A stretch of DNA of 64,000 nucleotides, taken from positions 1-64,000 of the forward strand of contig JAFUAD010000026.1 in NCBI GenBank assembly GCA_017460835.1. Reading direction: 5' to 3'. The notes below the pieces were generated by a model. That model saw nothing but the letters and a program-made list of their open reading frames with translations, was not told the DNA's origin and searched no databases. The DNA comes from Oscillospiraceae bacterium (lineage in GTDB: Bacteria; Bacillota; Clostridia; Oscillospirales; Ruminococcaceae). The position numbers and the translations under genes are program-made. Positions 41,345 through 49,401 of the stretch are shown here, piece after piece. Each line of letters begins with the position of its first letter. Position 1 is the first letter of the stretch.

Positions 41345-42318
41345 AACAAATCAATCCGGTGACGCCGATTCTGTCTCTGGGCAGTCTGGAGGGCAATACG
41401 GTTTCCGTCAAGCGCGATGACCTGCTGCCGTTTTCCTTCGGCGGAAACAAGGTGCGGATAGCGCAGGAATATTTCGCGGATATGGAGCAGCGCGGCTGTG
41501 ACTGCCTGATCGGCTACGGAAACGCACGGTCGAATCTCTGCCGCGTGCTTTCCAATATGAGTGCCGCAAAGGGCATTCCCTGTGTCATCATCTCGCCGAA
41601 TGACGATGACAACACCAGAACCCCGACAATGAACAGCTCGATGGTGCAGATGTGCAATGCGAAGATTGTCGTCTGCGATAAATCCGATGTCGCAAAGACC
41701 GTTCAGCGCGTCATTGACGAATGCAAAGCGGCGGGGTATAACCCCTACTATATTTACGGCGACTGCTTCGGCAAGGGCAATGAGGCAACACCGGTCCGCG
41801 CCTATGCTTCTGCCTTCCGCGAGATTCAGGATCAGGTCGCTGCCGGCTGCTGCGAATATGATATGATCTTTCTGCCGACCGGTACGGGCATGACGCAGGC
41901 AGGACTGCTTGCGGGTGCTGCCGAGGCCGGCATGAAGCAGACGGTGATCGGCATTTCTGTCGCACGGGCTGCGGAACAGGAAAAGCAGGTTCTCGAACGG
42001 TTCCTCGCTGCCTATTTCGCAGAGACGGGAATCCGCGATACCGTTCAGAATGAGATTCTTGTCACAGACGCATACCTCTGCGGCGGGTACGGAAAATTTG
42101 ACGGCGGGATCCGTTCGGTCATCGAAACCGTATACCGGCAGTACGGGATGCAGCTTGACCCGACTTACTCCGGAAAGGGATTTTTCGGAATGCTCAGCTA
42201 TCTCAGAGAGCATGCGGTTACCGGAAAAAAGATTCTGTTTTTGCATACGGGCGGAACACCGCTTTATTTTGAACTTCTGATGAAGTATTATTTTGAAGGG
42301 AGCACCGAACATGTCTGA
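41341..42318 (+). CDS. PLP enzyme of the ACC deaminase / D-cysteine desulfhydrase family
   Basis: 325 residues from a GTG overlapping the flippase stop (AGAAAGGAG upstream). The PLP lysine is in LLPFSFGGNKVRIAQ (~residue 35), followed by GYGNARSNLCR and the loop LPTGTGMTQAGLLAG. Family members are fold-type II lyases acting on D-cysteine, ACC or other D-amino acids. Inside a polysaccharide locus with two ATP-grasp ligases it may prepare or remove an unusual amino acid used to decorate a sugar. I have not seen this placement described. Confidence 0.8.
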   Translation: MKQINPVTPILSLGSLEGNTVSVKRDDLLPFSFGGNKVRIAQEYFADMEQRGCDCLIGYGNARSNLCRVLSNMSAAKGIPCVIISPNDDDNTRTPTMNSSMVQMCNAKIVVCDKSDVAKTVQRVIDECKAAGYNPYYIYGDCFGKGNEATPVRAYASAFREIQDQVAAGCCEYDMIFLPTGTGMTQAGLLAGAAEAGMKQTVIGISVARAAEQEKQVLERFLAAYFAETGIRDTVQNEILVTDAYLCGGYGKFDGGIRSVIETVYRQYGMQLDPTYSGKGFFGMLSYLREHAVTGKKILFLHTGGTPLYFELLMKYYFEGSTEHV

Positions 42319-43345
42319 AGCATTGAATCTGCTGTTTACATCCGTCGGAAGGAGAAGCTATCTGGTTGAGTATTTCCGTGCCGCAATGGGCGGAAAGGGT
42401 AAGATCTGCGTGGCGAACAGCTCCGAGAAATCGCCGGCATTCCTTGTTGCGGATGAAGCCGTGGTCACACCGCTGATCTACGATGACAACTATATCCCGT
42501 TCCTGCTGGATTACTGTAAGAAGAATCAGATCGACGCGATCATCTCGCTCTTTGATATCGACCTGCCGATTCTTTCGCAGAATAAGGCAAAATTTGCAGA
42601 GATCGGCACGAAAATCGTCGTTTCGGAGCCGGAGGCGATTCACCGCTGCAACGATAAGTGGGTGACCTATCAGGATCTGCTTCAGAACGGATTTCATGTC
42701 CCGAAGACCTTTCTGAGCCCGGAGGAGGCACTCGATGCCGTGAAGAGCGGCAGCATCTCCTTCCCGCTGATGGTAAAGCCGCGCTGGGGCATGGGCTCGA
42801 TCGCCGTTTTTGAGGCGGAGAATGAGGAGGAGCTGCTGGTATTCTTCAAAAAGGTCAGAAACAGCATCATGCAGACCTATCTCAAGTATGAATCCAAGCA
42901 GACGCTCGATGCCTGCGTTCTGATTCAGGAGAAAATCAAGGGGCAGGAATACGGGCTGGATATCATCAATGATCTCAGCGGCAATTACGTCAACACGATC
43001 TGCAAGATGAAATATGCGATGCGCTCAGGCGAGACCGACTGCGCCGTAACGGTCGATGACCCCGCGCTCAGAGCCGTCGGCGAATCGCTCAGCAAATACA
43101 TGAAGCATATTGCAAATCTCGATGTCGATATTTTCAAGACCGAGGATCAGATTTATGTGCTGGAGATGAACGCCCGCTTCGGCGGCGGTTATCCGTTCAG
43201 CCATGTTGCGGGTGTGAACCTGCCGCTTGCCATCGTCAAATGGCTGCGGGGAGAGGAGGTCGATGCGGAAATTCTACAGCCGAAAATCGGCATAATGGCA
43301 CAGAAGGATATCCGAATGACTGTGTTGTCAACCGACGCGGGTTGA
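42311..43345 (+). CDS. ATP-grasp ligase 2 (carbamoyl-phosphate-synthase-like)
   Basis: 344 residues from the ATG at 42311, overlapping the previous gene by 8 bp. An N-terminal FTSVGRRSYLVEYF domain leads to an ATP-grasp core: LMVKPRWGMGSIAVFEA, IQEKIKGQEYGLDI and the metal-binding LEMNARFGGGYPF. It resembles PylC/carbamoyl-phosphate-synthase-like ligases that couple amino acids. It is not closely similar to ligase 1, so two different bonds are likely formed. Substrates are unknown. Confidence 0.8.
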   Translation: MSEALNLLFTSVGRRSYLVEYFRAAMGGKGKICVANSSEKSPAFLVADEAVVTPLIYDDNYIPFLLDYCKKNQIDAIISLFDIDLPILSQNKAKFAEIGTKIVVSEPEAIHRCNDKWVTYQDLLQNGFHVPKTFLSPEEALDAVKSGSISFPLMVKPRWGMGSIAVFEAENEEELLVFFKKVRNSIMQTYLKYESKQTLDACVLIQEKIKGQEYGLDIINDLSGNYVNTICKMKYAMRSGETDCAVTVDDPALRAVGESLSKYMKHIANLDVDIFKTEDQIYVLEMNARFGGGYPFSHVAGVNLPLAIVKWLRGEEVDAEILQPKIGIMAQKDIRMTVLSTDAG

Positions 43346-43373
43346 TAACGCCTGCCAGAAAGGACTGGTAAAT

Positions 43374-45692
43374 ATGAAAAAGCCTGTAACAGCATTATGG
43401 ACCGCATTAACATTTATCTCTGCCTTTCTTTTGAATCTGGTTCCGGCAGCGGCGGAGGACTCTGCTGCGGGCGGAACCTGCGGCGAATCCGCTTACTGGG
43501 AATTTGATCCGGAAACCGGAGCACTGACCGTATCCGGCAGCGGCGAGATGAGCAAACCGGACTGGGATACCCAGATGCTCCGGCAGAATGTCAGATCCGT
43601 TGTGATTCAGGACGGGATTACCGAAATCAGACCCGATCTGTTTCGCGATTTCAGTCTCGTAACGGACTTAACGCTCAGTAATACACTCCTCGAAATCTCC
43701 AGCGGTGCATTTTACAATTTCGATGCTCTGACGGATATTGTCATTCCCGAAAGTGTCTGCAAAATTGATTCCTATGCATTCTGTGACTGTTCCGGATTAA
43801 AGAGCGTGACCGTTCTGAATCCCGACTGCGAAATTGCCGTCACAGAAGACGAATACGATGAATATGCGTATTTAGCTCCGGGCGGAACCATCTGCAACAG
43901 CTCATCATGGCAGATGGAGGAAGAAGGCGCGGTGTTTTATTACTATACCGGTGTCATCCGCGGCTATGAGGGTTCTCCCGCAGAGGCATATTGCAGCAAA
44001 ACCGGCTATTCCTTTGAAGCGCTTGCTCCGGCGAAGGGAGATGTCATTCCGGGCTTGGCATGCAGCTGGATGCTGGAGGACGGTGTGCTGACGATCTCCG
44101 GATCGGGTCCGATGCCGGATTACAAGGGCAGTACGGATTATTCTGACAGACCGTGGTACCCTTATCTCGGGCAAATTCAGAAGGTTGTGATCAAAGAAGG
44201 CGTAACAAGCATCGGGAACGGCGCATTTCTTGATTGCACAGCCCTGACGGAAATTTCAATTCCGGAGAGTGTAACACACATCGGACATTATGCATTTTAC
44301 GGATGCAGTGCGCTGACAAGCGTTACGATCCCGAAAAACATGACAGAAATCGGGAACTATGCATTCTTTGATTGCAGTGCTCTGACCGAAATCAACATGC
44401 CCGAAACCATGACCGGCTCTCTCGGCGCCCATACGTTTTATGGGTGCAGCGCCTTAAAGGAGTTCACGATTCCGGACGGCATTACGTCCGTCGGCTCCAG
44501 CTTATTCGAGAAGTGCAGCTCGCTTGAACGGATCACAATTCCGGACAGTGTCAAAAGCATCGGATTATGTGCATTCGCAAGCTGCTACAATCTGGCTGAA
44601 ATTGATCTGCCGGACGGCCTGACGATGATCGAATCATCAACATTCGCTTCATGCAGAAGTCTGACTGAAATCGTGATCCCGGACAGCGTGAAAAAAATCT
44701 ATGAGTATGCATTTGTGAACTGCACCGGACTGAAGCATGTCACGCTCCCGAAAAATCTGACGCACATCCGGCACTATGCGTTCAAGAATTGTCCCGGTCT
44801 GACCGAAATCGACTTACCAGACCGCTTGATAAACATTGATTACGGTGTGTTTACGGATTGCACCGGCCTGACTGAAATTACAATCCCGGCCAGCCTGACG
44901 GCCATTGGCCAGACTTCATTTTCAGGCTGCACCGGACTGACAAAGGTCACGGTTCCGGAGACTGTGACAACCGTCGGGAGCAATGCCTTCTCCGGCTGCA
45001 CCGGTATGACGGAGCTCACAGTTCTGAATCCGGAGTGTACGATCTGGGATAGTGCCGATACCGTTCCGCAGACGATCGCAATCCGCGGCTATGACGATTC
45101 GACAGCACAGGCGTTCTGCGATAAATGGGGCAATGTCTTTCTTTCGCTCGGCGCCGTACCGGTTGAAACCACAACCGCTACGACAATGACCACCACAACC
45201 ACCACAACCACCACAACCACCACCACCACTACAACCACTACAACCACCACGACCACCACAACCACCACAACTACTACCACAACCACTACCACAACCACTA
45301 CAACCACCGCAACTACTACCACTACCACAACCACACTGCCCGAGCCGATCGCCTCGGATGAAGACTTCCGCACAATGGCGCAGAAGGACTATCAAATCCG
45401 GACGGGTGTGAACGCGAACGCTGTCATCACCGGCAGGGACGGCAATACTCTGACCGTCGATCTGGTCGATAAAACCGGCAAGGTGCTCGATACCTATGTC
45501 ATTGATGTGGGCTCCGGCATTGCACAGAGCAATACCGCGCAGAACATCAATCTCCCGCAGACAGGCGTTTATTCATGGGGGAGCTGGATTACGGCAGGCT
45601 TTGCGGTGCTTCTGATCTGCTTTGGCTTCGCCGCTGTGAAATGCTCCGGCATCCTCCGCAGAAAAGAAGAAGATCAGGAATCAACAGACTGA
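43374..45692 (+). CDS. LPQTG-anchored surface protein with BspA-type leucine-rich repeats
   Basis: 772 residues. A signal peptide (1-~28) is followed by BspA/LRR_5 repeats, about 20-23 residues each, of the form ITIPDSVKSIGLCAFASC (~60-590). Then come a Thr-only linker (~600-655), a small beta domain and the sorting signal LPQTG (~727), a hydrophobic helix and RRKEED. The protein would be cleaved by sortase and linked to peptidoglycan, displaying the repeats for binding to host or plant polymers. It directly follows the polysaccharide genes (28 bp), so anchoring and capsule synthesis may be co-regulated. Confidence 0.9.
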   Translation: MKKPVTALWTALTFISAFLLNLVPAAAEDSAAGGTCGESAYWEFDPETGALTVSGSGEMSKPDWDTQMLRQNVRSVVIQDGITEIRPDLFRDFSLVTDLTLSNTLLEISSGAFYNFDALTDIVIPESVCKIDSYAFCDCSGLKSVTVLNPDCEIAVTEDEYDEYAYLAPGGTICNSSSWQMEEEGAVFYYYTGVIRGYEGSPAEAYCSKTGYSFEALAPAKGDVIPGLACSWMLEDGVLTISGSGPMPDYKGSTDYSDRPWYPYLGQIQKVVIKEGVTSIGNGAFLDCTALTEISIPESVTHIGHYAFYGCSALTSVTIPKNMTEIGNYAFFDCSALTEINMPETMTGSLGAHTFYGCSALKEFTIPDGITSVGSSLFEKCSSLERITIPDSVKSIGLCAFASCYNLAEIDLPDGLTMIESSTFASCRSLTEIVIPDSVKKIYEYAFVNCTGLKHVTLPKNLTHIRHYAFKNCPGLTEIDLPDRLINIDYGVFTDCTGLTEITIPASLTAIGQTSFSGCTGLTKVTVPETVTTVGSNAFSGCTGMTELTVLNPECTIWDSADTVPQTIAIRGYDDSTAQAFCDKWGNVFLSLGAVPVETTTATTMTTTTTTTTTTTTTTTTTTTTTTTTTTTTTTTTTTTTTTTTATTTTTTTTLPEPIASDEDFRTMAQKDYQIRTGVNANAVITGRDGNTLTVDLVDKTGKVLDTYVIDVGSGIAQSNTAQNINLPQTGVYSWGSWITAGFAVLLICFGFAAVKCSGILRRKEEDQESTD
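45165..45341 (+). repeat. ACN-repeat tract encoding the Thr-rich linker
   Basis: Nearly uninterrupted ACN triplets encode about 55 threonines. The tract is likely length-variable between strains. The opposite strand shows a poly-Val frame that is not a gene. Confidence 0.9.
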
Positions 45693-45700
45693 GGAAAGCT

Positions 45701-45731
45701 GTGACCTCCTCCCGGCAAAGGAGGGGGTCAC
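45701..45731 (+). terminator. hairpin after the LPQTG gene
   Basis: GTGACC-T-CCTCC pairs with GGAGG-G-GGTCAC around CGGCAAA. The T-run is weak (GCTTTTCC). Confidence 0.6.
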
Positions 45732-45789
45732 ACGCTTTTCCTGTGCGGATGCCCGGACGGCATGATCCTTTCAAACGGAGTGAAGCATT

Positions 45790-46917
45790 ATGGATGAAAA
45801 GGAAAAAATCAGAACGGCGATGCGGATGATCGCGCTTGTCCGCTGTGCCCTGAACGGCGAAACGCCCTCACAGCAGTTTGTGCAGCGGCTGGATCCCGAA
45901 AAGCTGTTTCAGGTCTGCGAAGCGCATATTCTGACCGCCTGCGCTGCCTATGCGCTTGAATCGGCAGGCATTCACGACAAGCGATTCACGGAGGCAAAGT
46001 ATAAGGCAATCCGCAAGAACATCCTGCTGGATGCCGAGCGGCAAAGGGTTCTGAACCGTCTGGAGGATGAAGGCATCTGGTATCTGCCGCTGAAGGGCGC
46101 AATTCTGCACAACTGGTACCCGCAGCCCGGTATGCGGCAGATGTGCGACAACGACATTTTATATGATCCGGATGCGCGGGAGCGAATCAGAGAAATCATG
46201 CTCGGTCTCGGATTCACCAACGACCGCTTCGGCATTTCGCATAACGATGCCTATTTCAAGCCGCCTGTCTGTAATTTCGAGATGCATCATGAGCTTTTCC
46301 TTGCAATAGATCACAAACAAACCGTCCGCTATTACGCTGATGTGAAGTCCCGGCTCCGAAGGGATGCGGGCAGGCGTTATGCATACAGCTTCCGTCCGGA
46401 GGATTTTTATATCTATGTGACGGCACATGAATACAAGCATTTCAGCAAGGGCGGAACCGGTGTTCGCTCCCTTGCGGATACTTATGTCATCCTGCGGAAA
46501 TATGAGAATATATATGACTGGGATTATATCCGCGCAGAGCTGAAAAAGCTCGGCCTGACCGAATTTGAAGCGGAAAACCGGCTGCTTGCGCAGAAGCTGT
46601 TTACCGGCGGCGATCTGAATGCAGAGGACAAAAGGCGCCTCCGGTATTACATTCTCTCCGGAACCTACGGCATTCATGCGCACAGAGTCAGCAACCGGAT
46701 GCAGGAAGCAAATCAGTCAAAGCTCCGGTATCTTGCAAAGAGGCTCTTTCCTGATTCCGGGTTTATCAAGGAGTTCTATCCGTTCTTCTACCGGCATAAG
46801 GCGCTGGTTCCGCTTCTCTGGGTGTACCGCCCGGTTCATGCACTCGCCGCAAAGCGGAATCTGGTGATTCCGGAGCTGAAGCTGCTCTTTCGGGAGAACC
46901 GGAATCAGAAACAATAA
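45790..46917 (+). CDS. NTP_transf_5-type nucleotidyltransferase-fold protein
   Basis: 375 residues. The segment YLPLKGAILHNWYPQPGMRQ followed by CDNDILYDP is the core of the uncharacterised nucleotidyltransferase family often found at the ends of polysaccharide loci. The usual D-x-D reads N-D here, so catalysis is uncertain. It may modify a sugar or protein at the cell surface. It lies 98 bp after the LPQTG gene and ends the locus. Confidence 0.75.
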   Translation: MDEKEKIRTAMRMIALVRCALNGETPSQQFVQRLDPEKLFQVCEAHILTACAAYALESAGIHDKRFTEAKYKAIRKNILLDAERQRVLNRLEDEGIWYLPLKGAILHNWYPQPGMRQMCDNDILYDPDARERIREIMLGLGFTNDRFGISHNDAYFKPPVCNFEMHHELFLAIDHKQTVRYYADVKSRLRRDAGRRYAYSFRPEDFYIYVTAHEYKHFSKGGTGVRSLADTYVILRKYENIYDWDYIRAELKKLGLTEFEAENRLLAQKLFTGGDLNAEDKRRLRYYILSGTYGIHAHRVSNRMQEANQSKLRYLAKRLFPDSGFIKEFYPFFYRHKALVPLLWVYRPVHALAAKRNLVIPELKLLFRENRNQKQ

Positions 46918-46988
46918 AGCATACAAAATGCCGTCTGATGATTCAGGCGGCATGTGTCTGTTCCGGCATCTGATCGGATTTGTGTCAG

Positions 46989-47014
46989 ATTTTGATGCGG
47001 ATGCTGTGTATATA
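46989..47014 (+). promoter_or_regulatory. candidate ECF-type promoter of sigma/anti-sigma pair 1
   Basis: GTGTCAGATTTTG then, 14 bp later, TATATA (47009-47014). The same ATTTTG-N14-TATATA arrangement precedes sigma pair 2 at 55424-55449, and neither matches a sigma-A promoter well. Confidence 0.4.
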
Positions 47015-47048
47015 GGTGAAGGGCACAATCAGAGGAGGTGATGAACCG

Positions 47049-47609
47049 ATGGAGGATCATGAGATTGTCCGGCTGTATTTTGAGCGGGACGAGCGTGCGA
47101 TCTCGGAGACTGCGGCAAAATACGGCGCATACTGCACGAAAATCGCCGTCAATATCCTCAGCAGCCGCGAGGATGCGGAGGAATGCGTCAACGAGAGCTG
47201 GCTGCATGCATGGAATGCGATTCCGCCGCACAGGCCGAGGATTCTCGCGACCTTTCTCGGCAAGATCGTCCGGCGCCTGTCCTTTAACCGGTATCAGTTT
47301 CTGCATGCGGAAAAGCGCGGCGGCTGCGAGGTCAGCGCGGTGCTCGATGAGCTCGCGGAGATCGTTTCGGACGGGGAATCGGCGGAGGACAGCGTCATCC
47401 GGAGGGAGCTGATCGCACAGATCAATGCCTTTCTCAGATCGCTTCCGGAGGAAAAGCGCCGCATGTTTCTGCGGCGGTACTGGTATTCCGACAGCATTGC
47501 GGAGATCGCGGCGCGGTTCGGAAAACGTGAAAATGCAGTGTCCGCAGCGCTCAGCCGCATGCGGAAGGAGCTGCGGGCATATCTGCAAGAGAGGGGGTAT
47601 GAGCTATGA
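47049..47609 (+). CDS. ECF RNA polymerase sigma factor 1
   Basis: 186 residues from the ATG at 47049, 6 bp after GAGGAGGTGAT. Region 2 is visible in SSREDAEECVNESWLHAWNAI and region 4 in MFLRRYWYSDSIAEIAARFG with SAALSRMRKEL. It directs RNA polymerase to a small regulon, typically cell-envelope or sugar-sensing genes. The membrane protein gene that overlaps it by 4 bp should encode its anti-sigma factor. Confidence 0.9.
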   Translation: MEDHEIVRLYFERDERAISETAAKYGAYCTKIAVNILSSREDAEECVNESWLHAWNAIPPHRPRILATFLGKIVRRLSFNRYQFLHAEKRGGCEVSAVLDELAEIVSDGESAEDSVIRRELIAQINAFLRSLPEEKRRMFLRRYWYSDSIAEIAARFGKRENAVSAALSRMRKELRAYLQERGYEL

Positions 47610-48187
47610 AAGCGGCACAGCTTTATGAGCTGATCGGTGAGCTGGATGAAGCGGCGGTGTATGATGCAGCACAGCCGCGCAGCCGCAGGCGGCATCTGAT
47701 CGCAGCAGGGCTTGCGGCGGCAGCCTGCCTCGGCATCGCAGCGGGCATCTGGGGCTGGCGGCGGAATTCGGCGCCGGCGCCGGCATATTCCGTTGCTTCG
47801 GATTCCTCCGAGGCACTTGGGGAGACCGCTGTGGAATTCCGCGATGTCCGGATCTACTATTACCATGACGGCGAAATGCAGAGTGAAACAGAATATCTGC
47901 CCTGTACGCCGGAGCGGATTTTCGCTGCATGGAAGGCGCGGAACGGGGTAGGGGATGAGGTGCGGTTCATCGCCTGCCGGATCGAGAGCAACGGCACCGA
48001 GCACAGCGATTCCAGCACCGCATCCTATACCGTGGGCGACACGTTTATTCTGCATCTGACGGTTTCGGCGGAGCTTGCGGCGTATTATGACAAAATGCCG
48101 CCGGAGCAGCTTCAGGAATCGCTGCGGCTGACCATGACCGGATATTCGGAAATTGAATATGACGGATTTGATCTGAAGATGGAGTAG
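47606..48187 (+). CDS. putative anti-sigma membrane protein 1
   Basis: 193 residues. The N-terminal cytoplasmic part (~1-30) ends in RSRRRH and is followed by one membrane helix (~32-50, LIAAGLAAAACLGIAAGIWGW) and an extracellular domain of unknown fold. Topology and overlap with the ECF gene suggest an anti-sigma role. No known anti-sigma zinc motif is present, so it could instead be an accessory sensor. Confidence 0.65.
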   Translation: MKAAQLYELIGELDEAAVYDAAQPRSRRRHLIAAGLAAAACLGIAAGIWGWRRNSAPAPAYSVASDSSEALGETAVEFRDVRIYYYHDGEMQSETEYLPCTPERIFAAWKARNGVGDEVRFIACRIESNGTEHSDSSTASYTVGDTFILHLTVSAELAAYYDKMPPEQLQESLRLTMTGYSEIEYDGFDLKME

Positions 48188-48194
48188 TACCAAT

Positions 48195-48237
48195 CAGCAG
48201 CACGGGGCAGAAATGCGCTTCCGTGCTGCTGTTTTTT
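48195..48237 (+). terminator. terminator after sigma pair 1
   Basis: Perfect 11-bp stem CAGCAGCACGG/CCGTGCTGCTG with a 15-nt loop and TTTTTT. Confidence 0.93.
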
Positions 48238-48252
48238 CTGTATGATATTCGA

Positions 48253-49085
48253 TTACGGCCGCATCATGCCGACGGTCGCGGTCATGCCGGTCGGAGAGGT
48301 GTAGCTGCCGACGGCATACTGATAGTCGCCGATCTGATAGAATGTGTCGATCGTCAGCTTGCCGTCGCCCTCGGCATAGATGCCGGCACCCCACTCGTAG
48401 CCATCGAGGATGCCGTCATCCAGATCCTCGTCATTGATCGGCTCCTCGCCGTTGAACCATGTCAGATACCAGTCGAGATTCACGCGAACGGTATCGCCGC
48501 CGTCGCCGATGATGACATTCAGCAGCATGGTCGTCGATTCGTCGAAAAACATCCGGCACTTCCAGCCGCCTAAGCAAGCGCTGCCGAAATCCAGATAGGC
48601 CGCGCCGGCGGGAACACCCGCTTCCCTTGCGTTTGCGACCCACATCATCTCGTCAATAGTCGGGCGGTCGAAGGTGGAATTTGCGGGATAGCCGTCGGGA
48701 TTGAACTGCTCCGGCGGGACAGATTCCGTCTGATCTGCGGTCTGCACCGGAGTGGCGGTCGTGGCATCCGATGCTGAGGATGCGGGCTCTGTGCTGCTGT
48801 GTTCAGTGCGCGATGACCCCTCTCCGCCGCCTTTTCCGGTGCGCCTTAGGTAAATGATGCCGATGACCAGCCCGACAATCACCAGAAGCAGGATTATAAT
48901 GACGACAATCGGAGCGCGGCTCTTCTGCGGGCTCTGCGCAGCGGGCGGCTGTACCGGCGCGGGCTGTGCATACTGCGGCTGCTGAACGGGGACAGGCTGC
49001 TGCGGCAGAATCCGTGTGCCGCAGTTTTCGCAGAAGGATGCGCCGGGCGCAGCGGCTGCTTGCAGTCCGGACAAAATTGATTCAT
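48253..49085 (-). pseudogene. zinc-ribbon membrane protein with an apparent frameshift near its start
   Basis: The ATG at 49085 (AAAGGAG 6 bp upstream) encodes MNQFCPDCKQ. The matching second half of the zinc ribbon, PGASFCENCGTRILPQQ, lies in a different frame, which then runs open to 48253. The shift must lie at about 49030-49058. After the ribbon come a Pro/Gln-rich segment, a membrane helix (IVVIIILLLVIVGLVIGIIYL), a Ser/Thr linker and an extracellular beta domain. The gene is otherwise intact and has its own promoter, so the break is either recent or a sequencing error. Function unknown. Confidence 0.7.
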
Positions 49086-49144
49086 CGCGCACTCCTTTCT
49101 CATCGGGCGGAGGTGCAGAAGCCTGCACCGCGAATCTGTCATAA

Positions 49145-49173
49145 ATTATAGCATAGATCAAAGAATGAGTCAA
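49145..49173 (-). promoter_or_regulatory. promoter of the zinc-ribbon gene
   Basis: On the minus strand TTGACT (49173-49168), 17-bp spacer, TATAAT (49150-49145). Confidence 0.8.
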
Positions 49174-49339
49174 GTGTTTTGACGAAACTTCAACAACAGG
49201 GGAACCATTCATCCTGTTCCGTGTACTTGCAGAGGCGCTCGGCGCCGATATCCGCGGCATGCTGTATTATGACATCAGGCAATATTGTTCCAAATCCGCA
49301 AAAAAAGACAATCCGTCATGAAAAAGAGCGGATTCTGCA

Positions 49340-49368
49340 TTGTATTCCCGCTGTGATTCTGCTATAAT
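49340..49368 (+). promoter_or_regulatory. promoter of the GH43-ricin-dockerin gene
   Basis: TTGTAT (49340-49345), 17-bp spacer, TATAAT (49363-49368). The -35 match is weak. Confidence 0.55.
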
Positions 49369-49401
49369 CAGAGCAGAAAACAAAAACCGGGGGGATTTAC
49401 A

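Noticed and set aside
45165..45341. Tandem repeat considered as a CRISPR or minisatellite
   Set aside because: It is a codon-level Thr tract inside an intact gene, with no spacer structure. No CRISPR array or cas gene was seen anywhere in the window.
45089..45373. Poly-Val and poly-Gly/Cys minus-strand frames
   Set aside because: Antisense of the Thr-linker ACN tract; low complexity only. The same holds for the poly-Val frame at 54453-54839.
49035..49060. Programmed frameshift in the zinc-ribbon gene
   Set aside because: No slippery heptamer or downstream stimulatory structure is evident, so a mutation or sequencing error is simpler.
49184..49321. Possible 3' remnant of an XRE-type gene (ILFRVLAEALGADIRGML)
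   Set aside because: The resemblance to the last helices of XRE domains is only about 20 residues, with no upstream helix-turn-helix, so chance is not excluded.
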